From: Protopterus annectens
Lineage: Eukaryota; Chordata; Ceratodontiformes; Protopteridae
Direction of reading: 5' to 3'
Length of the DNA: 64,000 bases
NCBI RefSeq assembly: GCF_019279795.1
Contig: NC_056749.1
Span: forward strand, 571,356,486 to 571,420,485
In this document: one piece after another, positions 32,640 to 42,137 of the stretch
How positions within the stretch are numbered: the stretch's first letter is position 1
Layout of the letters: every line of letters begins with the position of its first letter
Notes under the pieces: model-generated
What the model saw: the letters and a program-made list of their open reading frames with translations, nothing else
Databases searched by the model: none
What the model was told of the DNA's origin: nothing
Position numbers and translations under genes: made by a program

Positions 32640-32770
32640 TTATTTTTATTTATTTTATTTTATTTTATTTTACATTTGTTGACCGGGATAGTCCGACTGG
32701 ATGCATGCCCAGTTTCAGTGGAGGACCGGGGAGAAAAGCTCCAAGGGTAAGCAGATACAGCATTACATAA
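32640..32770 (-). mobile_element. L2-type LINE 3' tail
   Basis: On the minus strand: ggagcttttctccccggtcc, ccactgaaactgggc, ggtcaacaaatgtaaaataa, then (AAAAT)n. The same tail, diverged, closes the L2 LINE at 50475-50571 (ggggcttttccccctcggg, then ggttaacaaatgcaaaataa). Possibly a longer truncated copy extending to about 32925. Confidence 0.65.
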
Positions 32771-32925
32771 TACCAGCATTACATATTACAAACAGACTAT
32801 TTACAGAGATTACATAAGTAAGCAAGTTAAACAAGTTCTACAGGTTAGAGTTAATCCCGAGTGTAAATCAGGATTAAATTAAATTGCACAGTAAGATGGT
32901 TAACAGATTTTTACACATTCTAGAG

Positions 32926-34815
32926 AGGGTTAGCCAGGCTTGATTTAGTTAGCCAGGATTTGTTCTTTCCTCCAGGTGACAGCCCTATAACTCATTAATT
33001 TCTATGGGCCAGAGCTCAGCTGGCCAGGAGTGGGAAGCATCATCTGAGCACTGGGTTTTCTCATTAGGCCCTAACCTCTCCTGCACATGCCTGGTCATGC
33101 CCAAGGGGTTGTTTTGCATTGGACCTTGTGAAATGTGTACATGTGTACATTGCCCCCACATGTGATATAAGCAATTGCCCCCCCCCCATTAGACTGCACT
33201 CCCCTGTGTGAACTCTGATCTCCACTGGAATTTCCACTAGATAAAGTGCACTCCCAAAGAAAAGGCAAGCAGGCTAACTCTCATCACTCATATCCTACCT
33301 CATGCCAACTCCAACAGGTGCCCAAGTCAGTAGTCAGAGTAGAGTCACCAGGGTGGTAGTCAGAGCTTACTCCTCTATGCCAATACAGCTAACTGTATGG
33401 TTTAATCATATGTTGATTTTGTAACTCCACCACTTTGGTTTACTGCATAACTTTCCGTTATTTTTATGCCTCACAGGGAAGAATTTCCTGAAGTGATTTC
33501 CATACCAGTAGCCAGGGGGGGGGCCGAATATACAGTCCCAGTTGTCTGATGCAAGCCAACTGTTCAGGCACCACAACTGCAGTACGGAAAAGTCATAAAA
33601 ATGGTATAATACTTTTTCTGGTGAGTTTGGTGTATATGAAAACTATCATGGCATTGTGGACATAGTGAAAAGAGCTAGGGCAATGTTTGGTTTAGCACAG
33701 CTAGACAGTGTCATTACTTTTCCCCCTTGCTTACATTTTTATAATTTGTTCAAGACTGTTAAAGTTTATGAACTGTATTAACTTCTGTCTCTAATATTTG
33801 GTGGAGACACAGTTAATAGAGGGAGAATTTTGATCTGACAGTAAAAACATTCCCCCCTTTGTTGTAGTTATCAAGGAAACGGCCATGATCTTGAGGTGAC
33901 ACTGAAAGGGGTACTATAACAGTTTAACAGTTAACAATATTGCAGTTTGCAGTGTTTTTTGTAACCTGGACATGGAGTACTTCATGCCCGCAATTTATTT
34001 CTCTAACTGTATTTTTGAAGGACTCATTTATGAAAATGGATACACCATTACTTTAGCCAGTGGGCCAGACTGAGTGGAGAGTGATTTAACCATGTATTTA
34101 TAGAATGCAGAACTGGTCTTTGAACACTGTGTCTGTGACAGTACATGCCCCAGTTGTCTCAAAAGCAAGGTAAGCATCTCTGCAGCTTAGTTTTTAATTT
34201 AGGCTTTAGGCACACATGATCCCCAACTTTACCTTAGTGTTATTAGCAGATTTTGGCTTGGAATGTCCTTAAATTTGACCATGCCTACAAAGATCAATGG
34301 GAGAAGAAACAGTATTCAATACCCTAAATTCTTTTGAAGAGACGTGCAGAGCAGGTCTGGGTCCCATACATTTTCTCCCAAATGGAAAGACACTGAATCT
34401 CCCTAGGTATTTACCAGAATCTATGCCATCAGATGGAGTTATTAATCTTTTTGCATATCTGGGCTCCATACTATGTGAAGGAAAGCTCTGAGTAATTGAA
34501 AGGGATTTAACTGTCTGGGTAAAGACTTCCAGACTGACTACAGTCATTGATTATGACATGCACAACTGCAAAGATGAAATTATTATGAGTAATCTAGATA
34601 AGCTTAATGACCGCAGTGACAGCCTTAATCACAGTTCTTCTTATCCAGTTTTGTGAGTACACCGACAATGTAACTAATCAGTCACCAAGGTGAGACAGCC
34701 TTTCCAGTATGTTCTGTTTTGATTTAATGATGGATTTATCAGATGAGTTATTAATTTGTTCCGTTGTGATTGCTTTGCTCCCATGCATCACCTTAGTAAT
34801 GGGTGCTAACTTTAA
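32926..34815. other. Long stretch with no confident feature
   Basis: No recognised element or exon. The longest frame is 92 codons (minus, 34269-34547), without resemblance to a family known to me. Confidence 0.4.
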
Positions 34816-35033
34816 AGTACAGTGTGTACACTTACCATAAATGTAGATTTTCAAGTGTATTCACTGTTGCCGTCACCACCTGTGGGGTTATCCCTGCTGT
34901 GGTAGCCCTCGGCCGGCCTGAATACCAGAGTCAATGTTTTTCTGCGTAGGCTACTGTCACCTGTAGTCTGACGTCAGGTCATCAGTGCTATAAAGCAAGG
35001 CAGCCGATGCCATTATATTAGTTTTTCTTGCCC
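34816..35033 (+). repeat. Left (3') inverted terminal repeat of D4
   Basis: Inverted match to 45667-45850. It holds a perfect tgacgtca (34969-34976) followed by tataaag (34989-34995), directed antisense to the element's genes. Confidence 0.85.
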
Positions 35034-35154
35034 TAACCAGTCAAAAGCACATGAAAATATGGTAAAGTGGTCCTGGTGGCTAAAAGCCACCGTGAGAAGC
35101 TTATGTCTTCCTAAGGAAAGAGGATATAAGGGGGAAGGAGGGAGGGAAACCAGG

Positions 35155-35265
35155 ACTGCAACAGTAAATACACTTGAATATCTACATTTATGGTAAGTGT
35201 ACACAACTGCACTATGTTCTTCGTGTTTCACTGTTGCAGTCATCACTTGTGGGAGGATTCCCAAA
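35155..35265 (-). repeat. Internal complementary region of D4
   Basis: Joins the complements of both tips (catttatggtaagtgtacac and atgttcttcgtgtttcactg) at 'gcactatgttc', like the ICR of D3 and D5. Confidence 0.8.
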
Positions 35266-35299
35266 GATGAGGAGAGGGGAGGAAGGATTAGTTAGATAC

Positions 35300-36345
35300 C
35301 TAGGCATGGGTCAGCAAGCCCTGCAGAACGGCAGAGGCAAACCCTGCCCTAGCCTTAGAGAAAAGAGGTAGATGGTAATGCTTTGTAAAGGTACGGAGAA
35401 AGGTCCAGGTGACAGCTTCCAAGATGTCCCTGGTGGGAACTCCTCCGAGGAATGCTGTGGAAGTTGAGGATGTCCTAGTGGAATGGGTATGAATATACGT
35501 AGGGGGTGGTTTCCCATGTAGTCTGTAGCAGAAATGGATACAACGTGATATCCATTTGGAAATGGTTTGCTTGGAAATGGGCTTCCCCTCTGCCCCTAGG
35601 GCAAAGCTGACAAGAAGCTGGTCTGTTTTTCTGAAGGATTTAGTATGGTTCAGGTAGTATCTGAGCTGTCTGTGTACATCTAGTGAGTGCAGAATTCTTT
35701 CCCCCTTGTTTTGAGGGTTAGGAAAGAAGGTAGGTAGATGTATGGCCTGGATGAGGGTCACATCAGATACCACCTTGGTAGGAGGAGGGGTTAGCCCTAA
35801 GGGAGACCCTGTCTGCATGTAAAATGATAAAGGTCTGAACGGCCATGAGTGCTTGATGTTCTGAAACCCATCTGGCTGAGGTGATAACTAGTAGGAAAGC
35901 AGTCTTCCAGGAGCGGCATCTCAATTCTGCTGAAGCAGCAGGTTCGAATGGTGGTAAGGTTAGTTTTTCTAAAACATAATTCAGGTCCCAGACTGGCGTG
36001 GGTGACCTTCTGGGAGGTCCGATACTGAAGCCCCTCTGAGGTATCGTTTAATCAAAGGGTCTGAGAAGAGGGGCTGGTCTGTATTGAAATAAGCTGAAAT
36101 GGCTAAAAGACGGATTTTAATAGAAGAGAAGGAGAGGCCACTATTGAGTAAATCAGCTAGGTAGTCCAGGATAAGAGGGATGGAAGGTTGTGAGGTACTG
36201 TCCCATCTGGACTGGCTCCAGGAGCAGAATCTTTTCCATTTCCCTGCGTAAAATTTTCTGGTGCTGGGCCTTCTGGCCTCTGTGATATGTCTAGGACCTG
36301 TTTGCTTAGCAGGGGCTCCTTGTTTGCTTTTAAAGTATTAGCCAT
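35300..36345 (-). pseudogene. Tyrosine recombinase of D4, broken
   Basis: N-terminal LLSKQVLDI lies near 36310. The catalytic Arg block SARWVSE is near 35860. The frame 35818-35300 is open for 172 codons with NPQNKGERILHSLDVHRQLR, HSTRTSSTSTAF (H-x-x-R) and TFTKHYHLPLFSKARAGF with the terminal Tyr. The C-terminal catalytic half is thus intact, but the N-terminal half is disrupted by shifts near 36000 and 36240. Confidence 0.8.
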
Positions 36346-36401
36346 GCTGACAGTTTGAGAGTCTGCAAGTCTGGCTGCAGCATCCCCCCCCCACACCTGG
36401 A

Positions 36402-38190
36402 TCAAGAGGTCTTTGGTCTCTCCCCCCTTATCTTGATCAGTACCTTGGGAATAAGAGGCAGAGGAGGGAATGCGTACTCAAAGAGGGAGTTCCAGGGAAA
36501 GGTCAAGGCATATACCTTCACTGCTAGGTGGTGATACTCCCTGGTACAGAATTTTTTCAGCTGGTGGTTGAGGTACGAAGCAAAGAGATCCACCTCCAGA
36601 GTTCCCCAATCCTGAATGACTTTCAAAAAGATTTTTCTGTGGAGTTGCCATTAATGGGGGTCCAGTAAGTTTCTGCTTAGGTGGTCTGCCAGGGTGTTGT
36701 TGATCCCTGGTAGGTATTGGGCAATTAGGTGTAATCCCATGGAGGAGGCTGTCAGCTAGAGGTACATGGCTAGCCTGCACAGAGGGTAAGATTGGGTCCC
36801 TCCCTGTTTGCTGATATACCACATTACTGTGGTATTATCTGTTTTGATAAGGAGAACCCCTGGCCTGAGATGGGGTTTGAAGGATGTCAGAGCCTTTTGT
36901 ACTGCCATCATTTCCTTCTGGTTGATGTGTAAGGGAAAGTGCTGGGCATCCCAAAGACCTTGGGTGCACCTGCCTGCTAGGTGAGCGCCCCAAGCAATGT
37001 CTGCGGTGTCGGTGGTGATGGTCTGTATGGTAGGGCGGAAGATGAAGGAAAGACCCTTGTTCTTGGCACAGGTCCCTGCCCAACAGAGAAACTCAGCCCT
37101 TATACAGGGGATCAGAGGGAGAAACGTCTCTAGAGGCTGAGAGTGCTGACACCAAAGGTTCTTTAGATACCACTGAAGTTTCCTCATGTGAAGCCTGGCC
37201 AGAGGAATTAGAAGGATGCAAGATGCCATGTACCCCAAGGCTTGCAGGAACTTCCTCTCAGTGAGGTGACTTCTGGAAGCCAGCTGGGTAAAGTAGAGAG
37301 GCAAGAAGCTCTGCTTTTCTGGGGATAGGAAGGCCATTTGGGATGTTGTGTCCAGCAGTGCTCCCAAGAAAATGATCTTCCTGGAGAGTGTTTGCTTTGA
37401 TTTCTTCTCATTGATAGTGAACCCTAGGGAAGTTAGGAAGGTTTTGACAAAAAGCAGGTCCTGGACAAGCTTTTCTTTGCACTGTGCCTGAATGAGGCAG
37501 TCATCCAGATAAGGGTAATCTGTATATTTCTCTGTCTGCAAAATGCTATGGCCGGGGCCAAGCATTTGGTGACTACTCTGGGTGCAGTAGATAAGCCAAA
37601 GGGTAGTGCAGAGAACTGAAAGTGTTGTCAGCCTGATCTGAAGTGCAGGAAATTCCTGCAGGATTCCCTTATGGCGAAGTGGAGGTAGGCATCTTTTAGG
37701 TCTAGGGTCACTGGCTAGGTATTTTGTGTCAGCATAGGCAGCAGCTGCTGCAAAGTTAGCATTCTGAATTTGGGGACCACCAGGGAGGTGTTCAGAATGG
37801 ATAGATCCAGGATGGGGCACCAAGCTCCCTATTTTCTGGGAACAAGGAATAGTCTGGAATAAAAGCCTTTACTTGTTTGATCTGAGGGGATAGGTTCTAC
37901 TGCTCCTTGGATATGAGAGTTTGGTCCTGTTTCACTGCCTTTGCCACTAATTTAGAGGTAAGTCTGGGTACCCTCTTGGAATTGGGAGTTCATTGAAAGA
38001 GAATTTGTATCCCTGAAAAATGATCTTTAAGACCCATTGGTCCTTTGTTACAGAAAGCCAATTTTCTATGCAGAGGGAAAGCCTTCCTCCTAGCTTTTGG
38101 TGAGTAAAAGGAGGGCAGAGGGGGGAGAAGGAGTCATTGAGAGTTTTTTCCATACAAGGATAGCCTTTGGGGCGGAAGTGGTCCACTGTT
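36402..38190 (-). pseudogene. pol of D4: RT, RNase H, methyltransferase, frameshifted
   Basis: RT entry at 38186-37947 (LGGRLSLCIENWLSVTKDQW). The RT core is broken near 37860-37700 but resumes in the long frame 37823-36756 with YPYLDDCLIQAQ, SLGFTINEKKSKQ, TTDTADIAWGAHLAGR and LIKTDNTTVMWYISKQGGTQ. The methyltransferase-like end (36626-36402) has LEVDLFASYLNHQLKKFCTRE and EYAFPPLPLIPKVLIKI. A second, overlapping frame (36822-36478) parallels the alternative frame seen in D3 and D5. Confidence 0.85.
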
Positions 38191-38197
38191 TGGTTCT

Positions 38198-38592
38198 CTA
38201 CTGCAACTGGGATAGGGGCCTGGGTGGTCTGTCCCTGTAGGGCTTACCTTGGCCCTGTCTGCTAAGTGCAGGGAAGGACCAGTGCTTAGAGGGAAAGTTC
38301 CTGCTGAACCTGGGAGGTTGAACCTGAAGGAAATCTTTTACTGTTTGCATTGATTTTGCTTTGTCTTCCATCTTTTTAAGCACCTCTTCTGCTTTTACTC
38401 CAAACAAGCAGTCCTTATCTAAGGGTGCATCAATTAACTTAGACTTGACATGATCAGGGAGAGGTTGTTCTTTCAACCATGCATGTCTCCTAATGACGGA
38501 TCCTGACACTGCTGCTCTGCTTGAGGCTTCTAGGGCATCATATCCACAGTGTAATGAGTGCATGGCCACTTGACAAGTAGAGTGCACTAAAT
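38198..38592 (-). pseudogene. gag of D4, 3' part (left of the D5 insertion)
   Basis: Begins right at the D5 boundary with LVHSTCQVAMHSLHCGYDAL, then GSVIRRHAWLKEQPLPDHVK, LFGVKAEEVLKKMEDKAKSM and QTVKDFLQVQPPRFSR. It continues the gag fragment that ends at 44156 on the other side of D5. Confidence 0.85.
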
Positions 38593-38806
38593 AGTACAGT
38601 TTTGTACCTACCATATATGTAGATGTTCGAGTGCTAATACAGCTGCAGTCATAACAGATGGGTTCTCCTGCCGTCAGGCGGGTCCTCGGTCGGCCGAATT
38701 CCAAAGTCTAGGTCCGGCGTCGGTTGTCGTCGCTTCTTCCCTGACGTCAGTGCGACAGGGGTATAAAGGAACCATTCAACGCCATTTTCTTCAGTTTTTC
38801 TTGCCC
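38593..38806 (+). repeat. Left (3') inverted terminal repeat of D5
   Basis: Inverted match to 43972-44155. Contains a perfect tgacgtca (38742-38749) and gtataaagg (38761-38769), oriented antisense to the element's genes. Confidence 0.88.
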
Positions 38807-38989
38807 CAGATGTCAGGTGCCCCCAGAAGGAAGGCAATACATACATTTGTGTAATAATGCAGTGCAATATAATCAAAATACAGTAGTTGCAAGCAAATAC
38901 ATCATAAATGAATACCCGAATCAGGTTGTATGAGGATGTGTTAGTCTATAGGCCTGTCCCAAGAGGGGAAGGAGGGACTGAAACCTGGA

Positions 38990-39095
38990 CTGCAGCTGTA
39001 TTAGCATTCGAACATCTACATTTATGGTAGGTACAAAACTGTACTATGTTCATCGTGCATACAGCTGCAGTCATAACAGATGGGTAGAATCCCAA
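38990..39095 (-). repeat. Internal complementary region of D5
   Basis: Joins complements of the two tips: catttatggtaggtacaaaa and ctgtactat from the left tip, atgttcatcgtgcatacagc from the right tip. The halves overlap by the dinucleotide AT. Confidence 0.85.
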
Positions 39096-39118
39096 AGCTA
39101 AGAAAGGGGTGGTAGGCA

Positions 39119-40190
39119 CTAGGTGGAACTAGGAGGAGCCAAAATGCCCTGCAAGACTGCAGTGGCAAAGCCTGCTCTAGATTTGGAGTATAATGGTAGG
39201 TTGTAGTGCTTGGAGAAGGTATGCACAGAAATCCAAGTGGCTGCTTCCAAAATATCCTTGGTAGGAACTCCTCTGAGGAAGGCTGCCTAGGTGGCTGTGG
39301 CCCTGGTGGAATGAGTTCTAATGCCTGTAGGTACAGTTTTGCCATGAAAGGAATAGCAAAAGCGTATGCAGTGGGCTATCCATTTTGAGATTGTCTGTTT
39401 GGAAATTGGCTTTCCTTGAGCTCCTACCACATAGGACACAAAGAGCTGTTCTGATTTTCTGAAAGGCTTTGTTCTGTCCAAATAATAACGCAGTTGTCTG
39501 TGGATGTCCAAGGAATGTAGTAATCTCTCCCCTTTGTTTTGAGGATTAGGATAAAAAGTAGGTAAATGTATGGCCTGATTTAAAGCTACCCTGGATACCA
39601 CTTTAGGCATAAAGGACGGGTTGGTTCGTAAGGAAACTCTGTCCTGATGGAAGATGATAAAGGCTGGACAGCCATGAGAGCCTGTAGTTCTGAAACTATG
39701 AGCTGAGGTGATAGCCAGAAGGAAAGCTGTTTTCCAGGACAAATATTGCAAATCTGATGAGGCAGCTGGCTCAAAGGGAGGCAAGGTCAGTTTTTCCAGA
39801 ATGAAATTAAGATCCCAAGCAGGTATTGGTTGTTTCCTTGGAGGTCTTAAATTCTTATCCCCTCTGAGGAACTGTCTTAAGAGAGGGTGAGAGAATAAAG
39901 GTGGATCAGTGTTGTATTCTGCAGAAATGGCTGAGGCATGGATTTTGATGGAGGAGAATGAAAGTCCACTGCTTAGCAGCTCAGCCAAATATTGTAGTAT
40001 TTGAGGTAAATTCAGTTTTCCAGGATCCTGGCCCTTTTTCTCATTCCAGACACAAAACCATTTCCATTTTGCGGAGTAAGCTTTTCTAGTTGATGGCCTT
40101 CTGGCCTCCAAAATGACATCCTGCACCTCCTTGGAGAGCAGGGCCTGTTGCGATATTAAGGAATCTTCCATGCGGCTAGATTGAGTGTTT
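39119..40190 (-). pseudogene. Tyrosine recombinase of D5, damaged at the active site
   Basis: N-terminal domain LLSKEVQDVILEARRPSTRK (40150), then SFSSIKIHASAISAEYNTDP and WDLNFILEKLTLPP. The catalytic Arg block reads ITSAHSFRTTGSH instead of SARRVSELQ: two small compensating indels shift about 12 codons (near 39660-39705; the alternative frame still spells VSELQALMAVQP). The frame then continues with FIIFHQDRVSLRTNPSFMPK and HSTRATAT (catalytic H-x-x-R), and stops at TAG (39287-39289). The terminal block with TFSKHY follows to a stop at 39119-39121. It lacks the Arg and is cut before the Tyr, so it is inactive. Confidence 0.85.
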
Positions 40191-42105
40191 TTAGCTGGCT
40201 GTGGAGAGTTTTGAAGCTGTGCTGAGTCAGAAGAAGAGGCATTAGAGGCAGAGTCCATGGTGGGGAATGCGTCAGGCTCCTCAGGAGTGGGTACCAGTGT
40301 TGCCTTGGCCAGTCCGGAGCAATGAGAATCATCTTTGGTCTGTCTGCTTTGATTTTCAATAGAACTTTGGGCAGCAGAGGAAGAGGTGGGAAGGTATAAA
40401 CTGTCATTGATGTCCAACTGAAACAGACAGCGTCCACTCTCCAGGCCTTTGGATGGAAAATCCTTGAGCAGAATTTTGTCAATTGATGATTTTTGTGGGA
40501 GGCAAAGAGATCTATGTCTGGCCTTCCCCATTCTTGGATTATTTCTGTAAAAACTTTTGGATGCAATTTCCATTCGTGTGGATCTGTCATATTCCTGCTT
40601 AGGTTGTCTGCCAGAGTGTTTTCCTTGCCTGGCAAGTACTGTGCTTGTAGTTCCATTTGTAAGTCCATGGCCATGTTCCAAAGTGACATGGCCAGTCTGC
40701 ATAGGGGGTAAGAATTTGTTCCTCCCTGTTTGTTTATGTACCACATAACTGTGGTGTTGTCCGTTCTTATCAATAGTTGACCTGGTTGTAGAAGGTCCTT
40801 GAAAGCTATAATAGCATTTATTACTGCTAGCATTTCCTTTTGATTGATGTGAAGGTGCTTTTCTTTTTGGGACCATTTGCCCTGAAAGCACCGATCTGTC
40901 ATGTGCACCTCCCAGGCGTAGTCCGAGGCATCTGTTGTGATGACTTGATTTGCTTGAGGCTTGCTGAATGGAAGACCTGTGTTTGTTTGACATGCTTGAG
41001 CCCACCACAGAAATTCCTTTTGCAGACATGGAATTAGTGGTATTATTGTTTCCAAACTGTGGCTGTGTTGAGACCATATGTTTTTCAGGTACCATTGTAG
41101 TTTCCTCATATGCAGCTTTGCACATGGGATTAGTAAGATGCAAGATGCCATGAATCCCAGAGCCTGCAGGATTTTCCTTGCAGTCAGCCTGGTGCAATTT
41201 GCTAGTGTTCTGAAGTATTGAATTAGTTGCCCCTGCTTCTCTGGCATGAGGTAGGCCATCTGGGTGTTTGTGTCCAAATTGGCACCCAGGAAAATTATCT
41301 TCCGAGAGGGTATTAGCCTTGATTTCTTTTTGTTGACTGTGTATCCCAGAGAGTTCAACAACATTATTACATAAGCCAGATGTTTCAGAAGAATGTGCTT
41401 GCTGTCCGCTTGGATCAGGCAGTCGTCCAAATAGGGGTATATTTGTATCCCTTGAAGTCTGCAGTAGGCAATTACTAATGCCAGGCATTTCCTGAATACT
41501 CTGGGCGCAGTAGATAAGCCAAAGGGCAATGCAGAGAATTGATAGTGGGTTGAACCTGCAAGAAATCTGAGGTACCTTCTGCAATTTTGTCTGATTGGGA
41601 CATGCAGGTATGCCTCCTTGAGGTCCAATGTTACCAGCCAAGACTCCTTGCCCAGCATGGGAAGAAGTTGCTGTAGAGTGAGCATCTTGAATTTTGGTAC
41701 GAGTAGAAATGTGTTTAGGATGGATAGGTCCAAAATAGGTCTCCAATCTTTTCCCTTCCTTGGTACCAGAAATAGCCTGGAATAAAAACCTTGACCTTGT
41801 TCGTGCGTAGGTACCTCTTGAATAGCTTTCATGTTTATGAGATCTGTAATTTGCCTTTGTGCCTCTGCCCTTTGATTGTGTGGCAGGTTTGGCATGCCTC
41901 TCATTTTTGGAAAGGTGTGAAAATGGAATTTGTAGCCTCTGTTTATAATGTCCAGGACCCATTTGTCTTTTGTGACAATAGGCCAATTTTTTGAAAATAA
42001 TGCCAGCTTTCCTCCTAAGGGGGCTGCCATTTGAGACTTGGTTGGCATGCAAAGGGGAAAGTCATTGGGTTTGCTTTCTGAAAGATTGCGAGTTATCCTC
42101 ACCAC
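40156..42105 (-). CDS. pol of D5: reverse transcriptase, RNase H and Dam-like methyltransferase, intact
   Basis: A 649-codon uninterrupted frame. RT (residues about 25-330): LGGKLALFSKNWPIVTKDKW, FYSRLFLVPRKGKDWRPILD, VTLDLKEAYLHVPI, ALPFGLSTAPRVF and catalytic YPYLDDCLIQAD. RNase H (about 375-510): VITTDASDYAWEVHM, LLIRTDNTTVMWYINKQGGT and DNLSRNMTDPHEW. The methyltransferase-like module (about 520-610) has DIDLFASHKNHQLTKFCSR, YTFPPLPLLPKVLLKI and LIAPDWPRQHWYPLL; the order resembles phage N6-adenine methyltransferases with FPP in place of NPPY. It would copy element RNA to cDNA; the role of the last module in DIRS is unknown. It may still be translated if transcribed. Start taken at the ATG at 42105, 33 bases after gag. 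Confidence 0.9.
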   Translation of the reverse strand: MVRITRNLSESKPNDFPLCMPTKSQMAAPLGGKLALFSKNWPIVTKDKWVLDIINRGYKFHFHTFPKMRGMPNLPHNQRAEAQRQITDLINMKAIQEVPTHEQGQGFYSRLFLVPRKGKDWRPILDLSILNTFLLVPKFKMLTLQQLLPMLGKESWLVTLDLKEAYLHVPIRQNCRRYLRFLAGSTHYQFSALPFGLSTAPRVFRKCLALVIAYCRLQGIQIYPYLDDCLIQADSKHILLKHLAYVIMLLNSLGYTVNKKKSRLIPSRKIIFLGANLDTNTQMAYLMPEKQGQLIQYFRTLANCTRLTARKILQALGFMASCILLIPCAKLHMRKLQWYLKNIWSQHSHSLETIIPLIPCLQKEFLWWAQACQTNTGLPFSKPQANQVITTDASDYAWEVHMTDRCFQGKWSQKEKHLHINQKEMLAVINAIIAFKDLLQPGQLLIRTDNTTVMWYINKQGGTNSYPLCRLAMSLWNMAMDLQMELQAQYLPGKENTLADNLSRNMTDPHEWKLHPKVFTEIIQEWGRPDIDLFASHKNHQLTKFCSRIFHPKAWRVDAVCFSWTSMTVYTFPPLPLLPKVLLKIKADRPKMILIAPDWPRQHWYPLLRSLTHSPPWTLPLMPLLLTQHSFKTLHSQLKTLNLAAWKIP

Positions 42106-42137
42106 CTCTGTGTGTAGGAGCTTGCCATTGTCTGCCT

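Noticed and set aside
32405-32770. 121-codon plus frame with a hydrophobic stretch
   Set aside because: The hydrophobic part is translation of the (ATTTT)n tail of an L2 LINE on the other strand.
34269-34547. 92-codon minus frame as a small gene
   Set aside because: No motif, no neighbouring splice or promoter signals, and an equally long plus frame overlaps it.
39287-42052. A single 921-codon protein on the minus strand
   Set aside because: Its first 600 codons overlap the intact pol frame and resemble no domain; only the end is recombinase. I treat it as an overlapping open frame and discuss it as a finding, not as one gene product.
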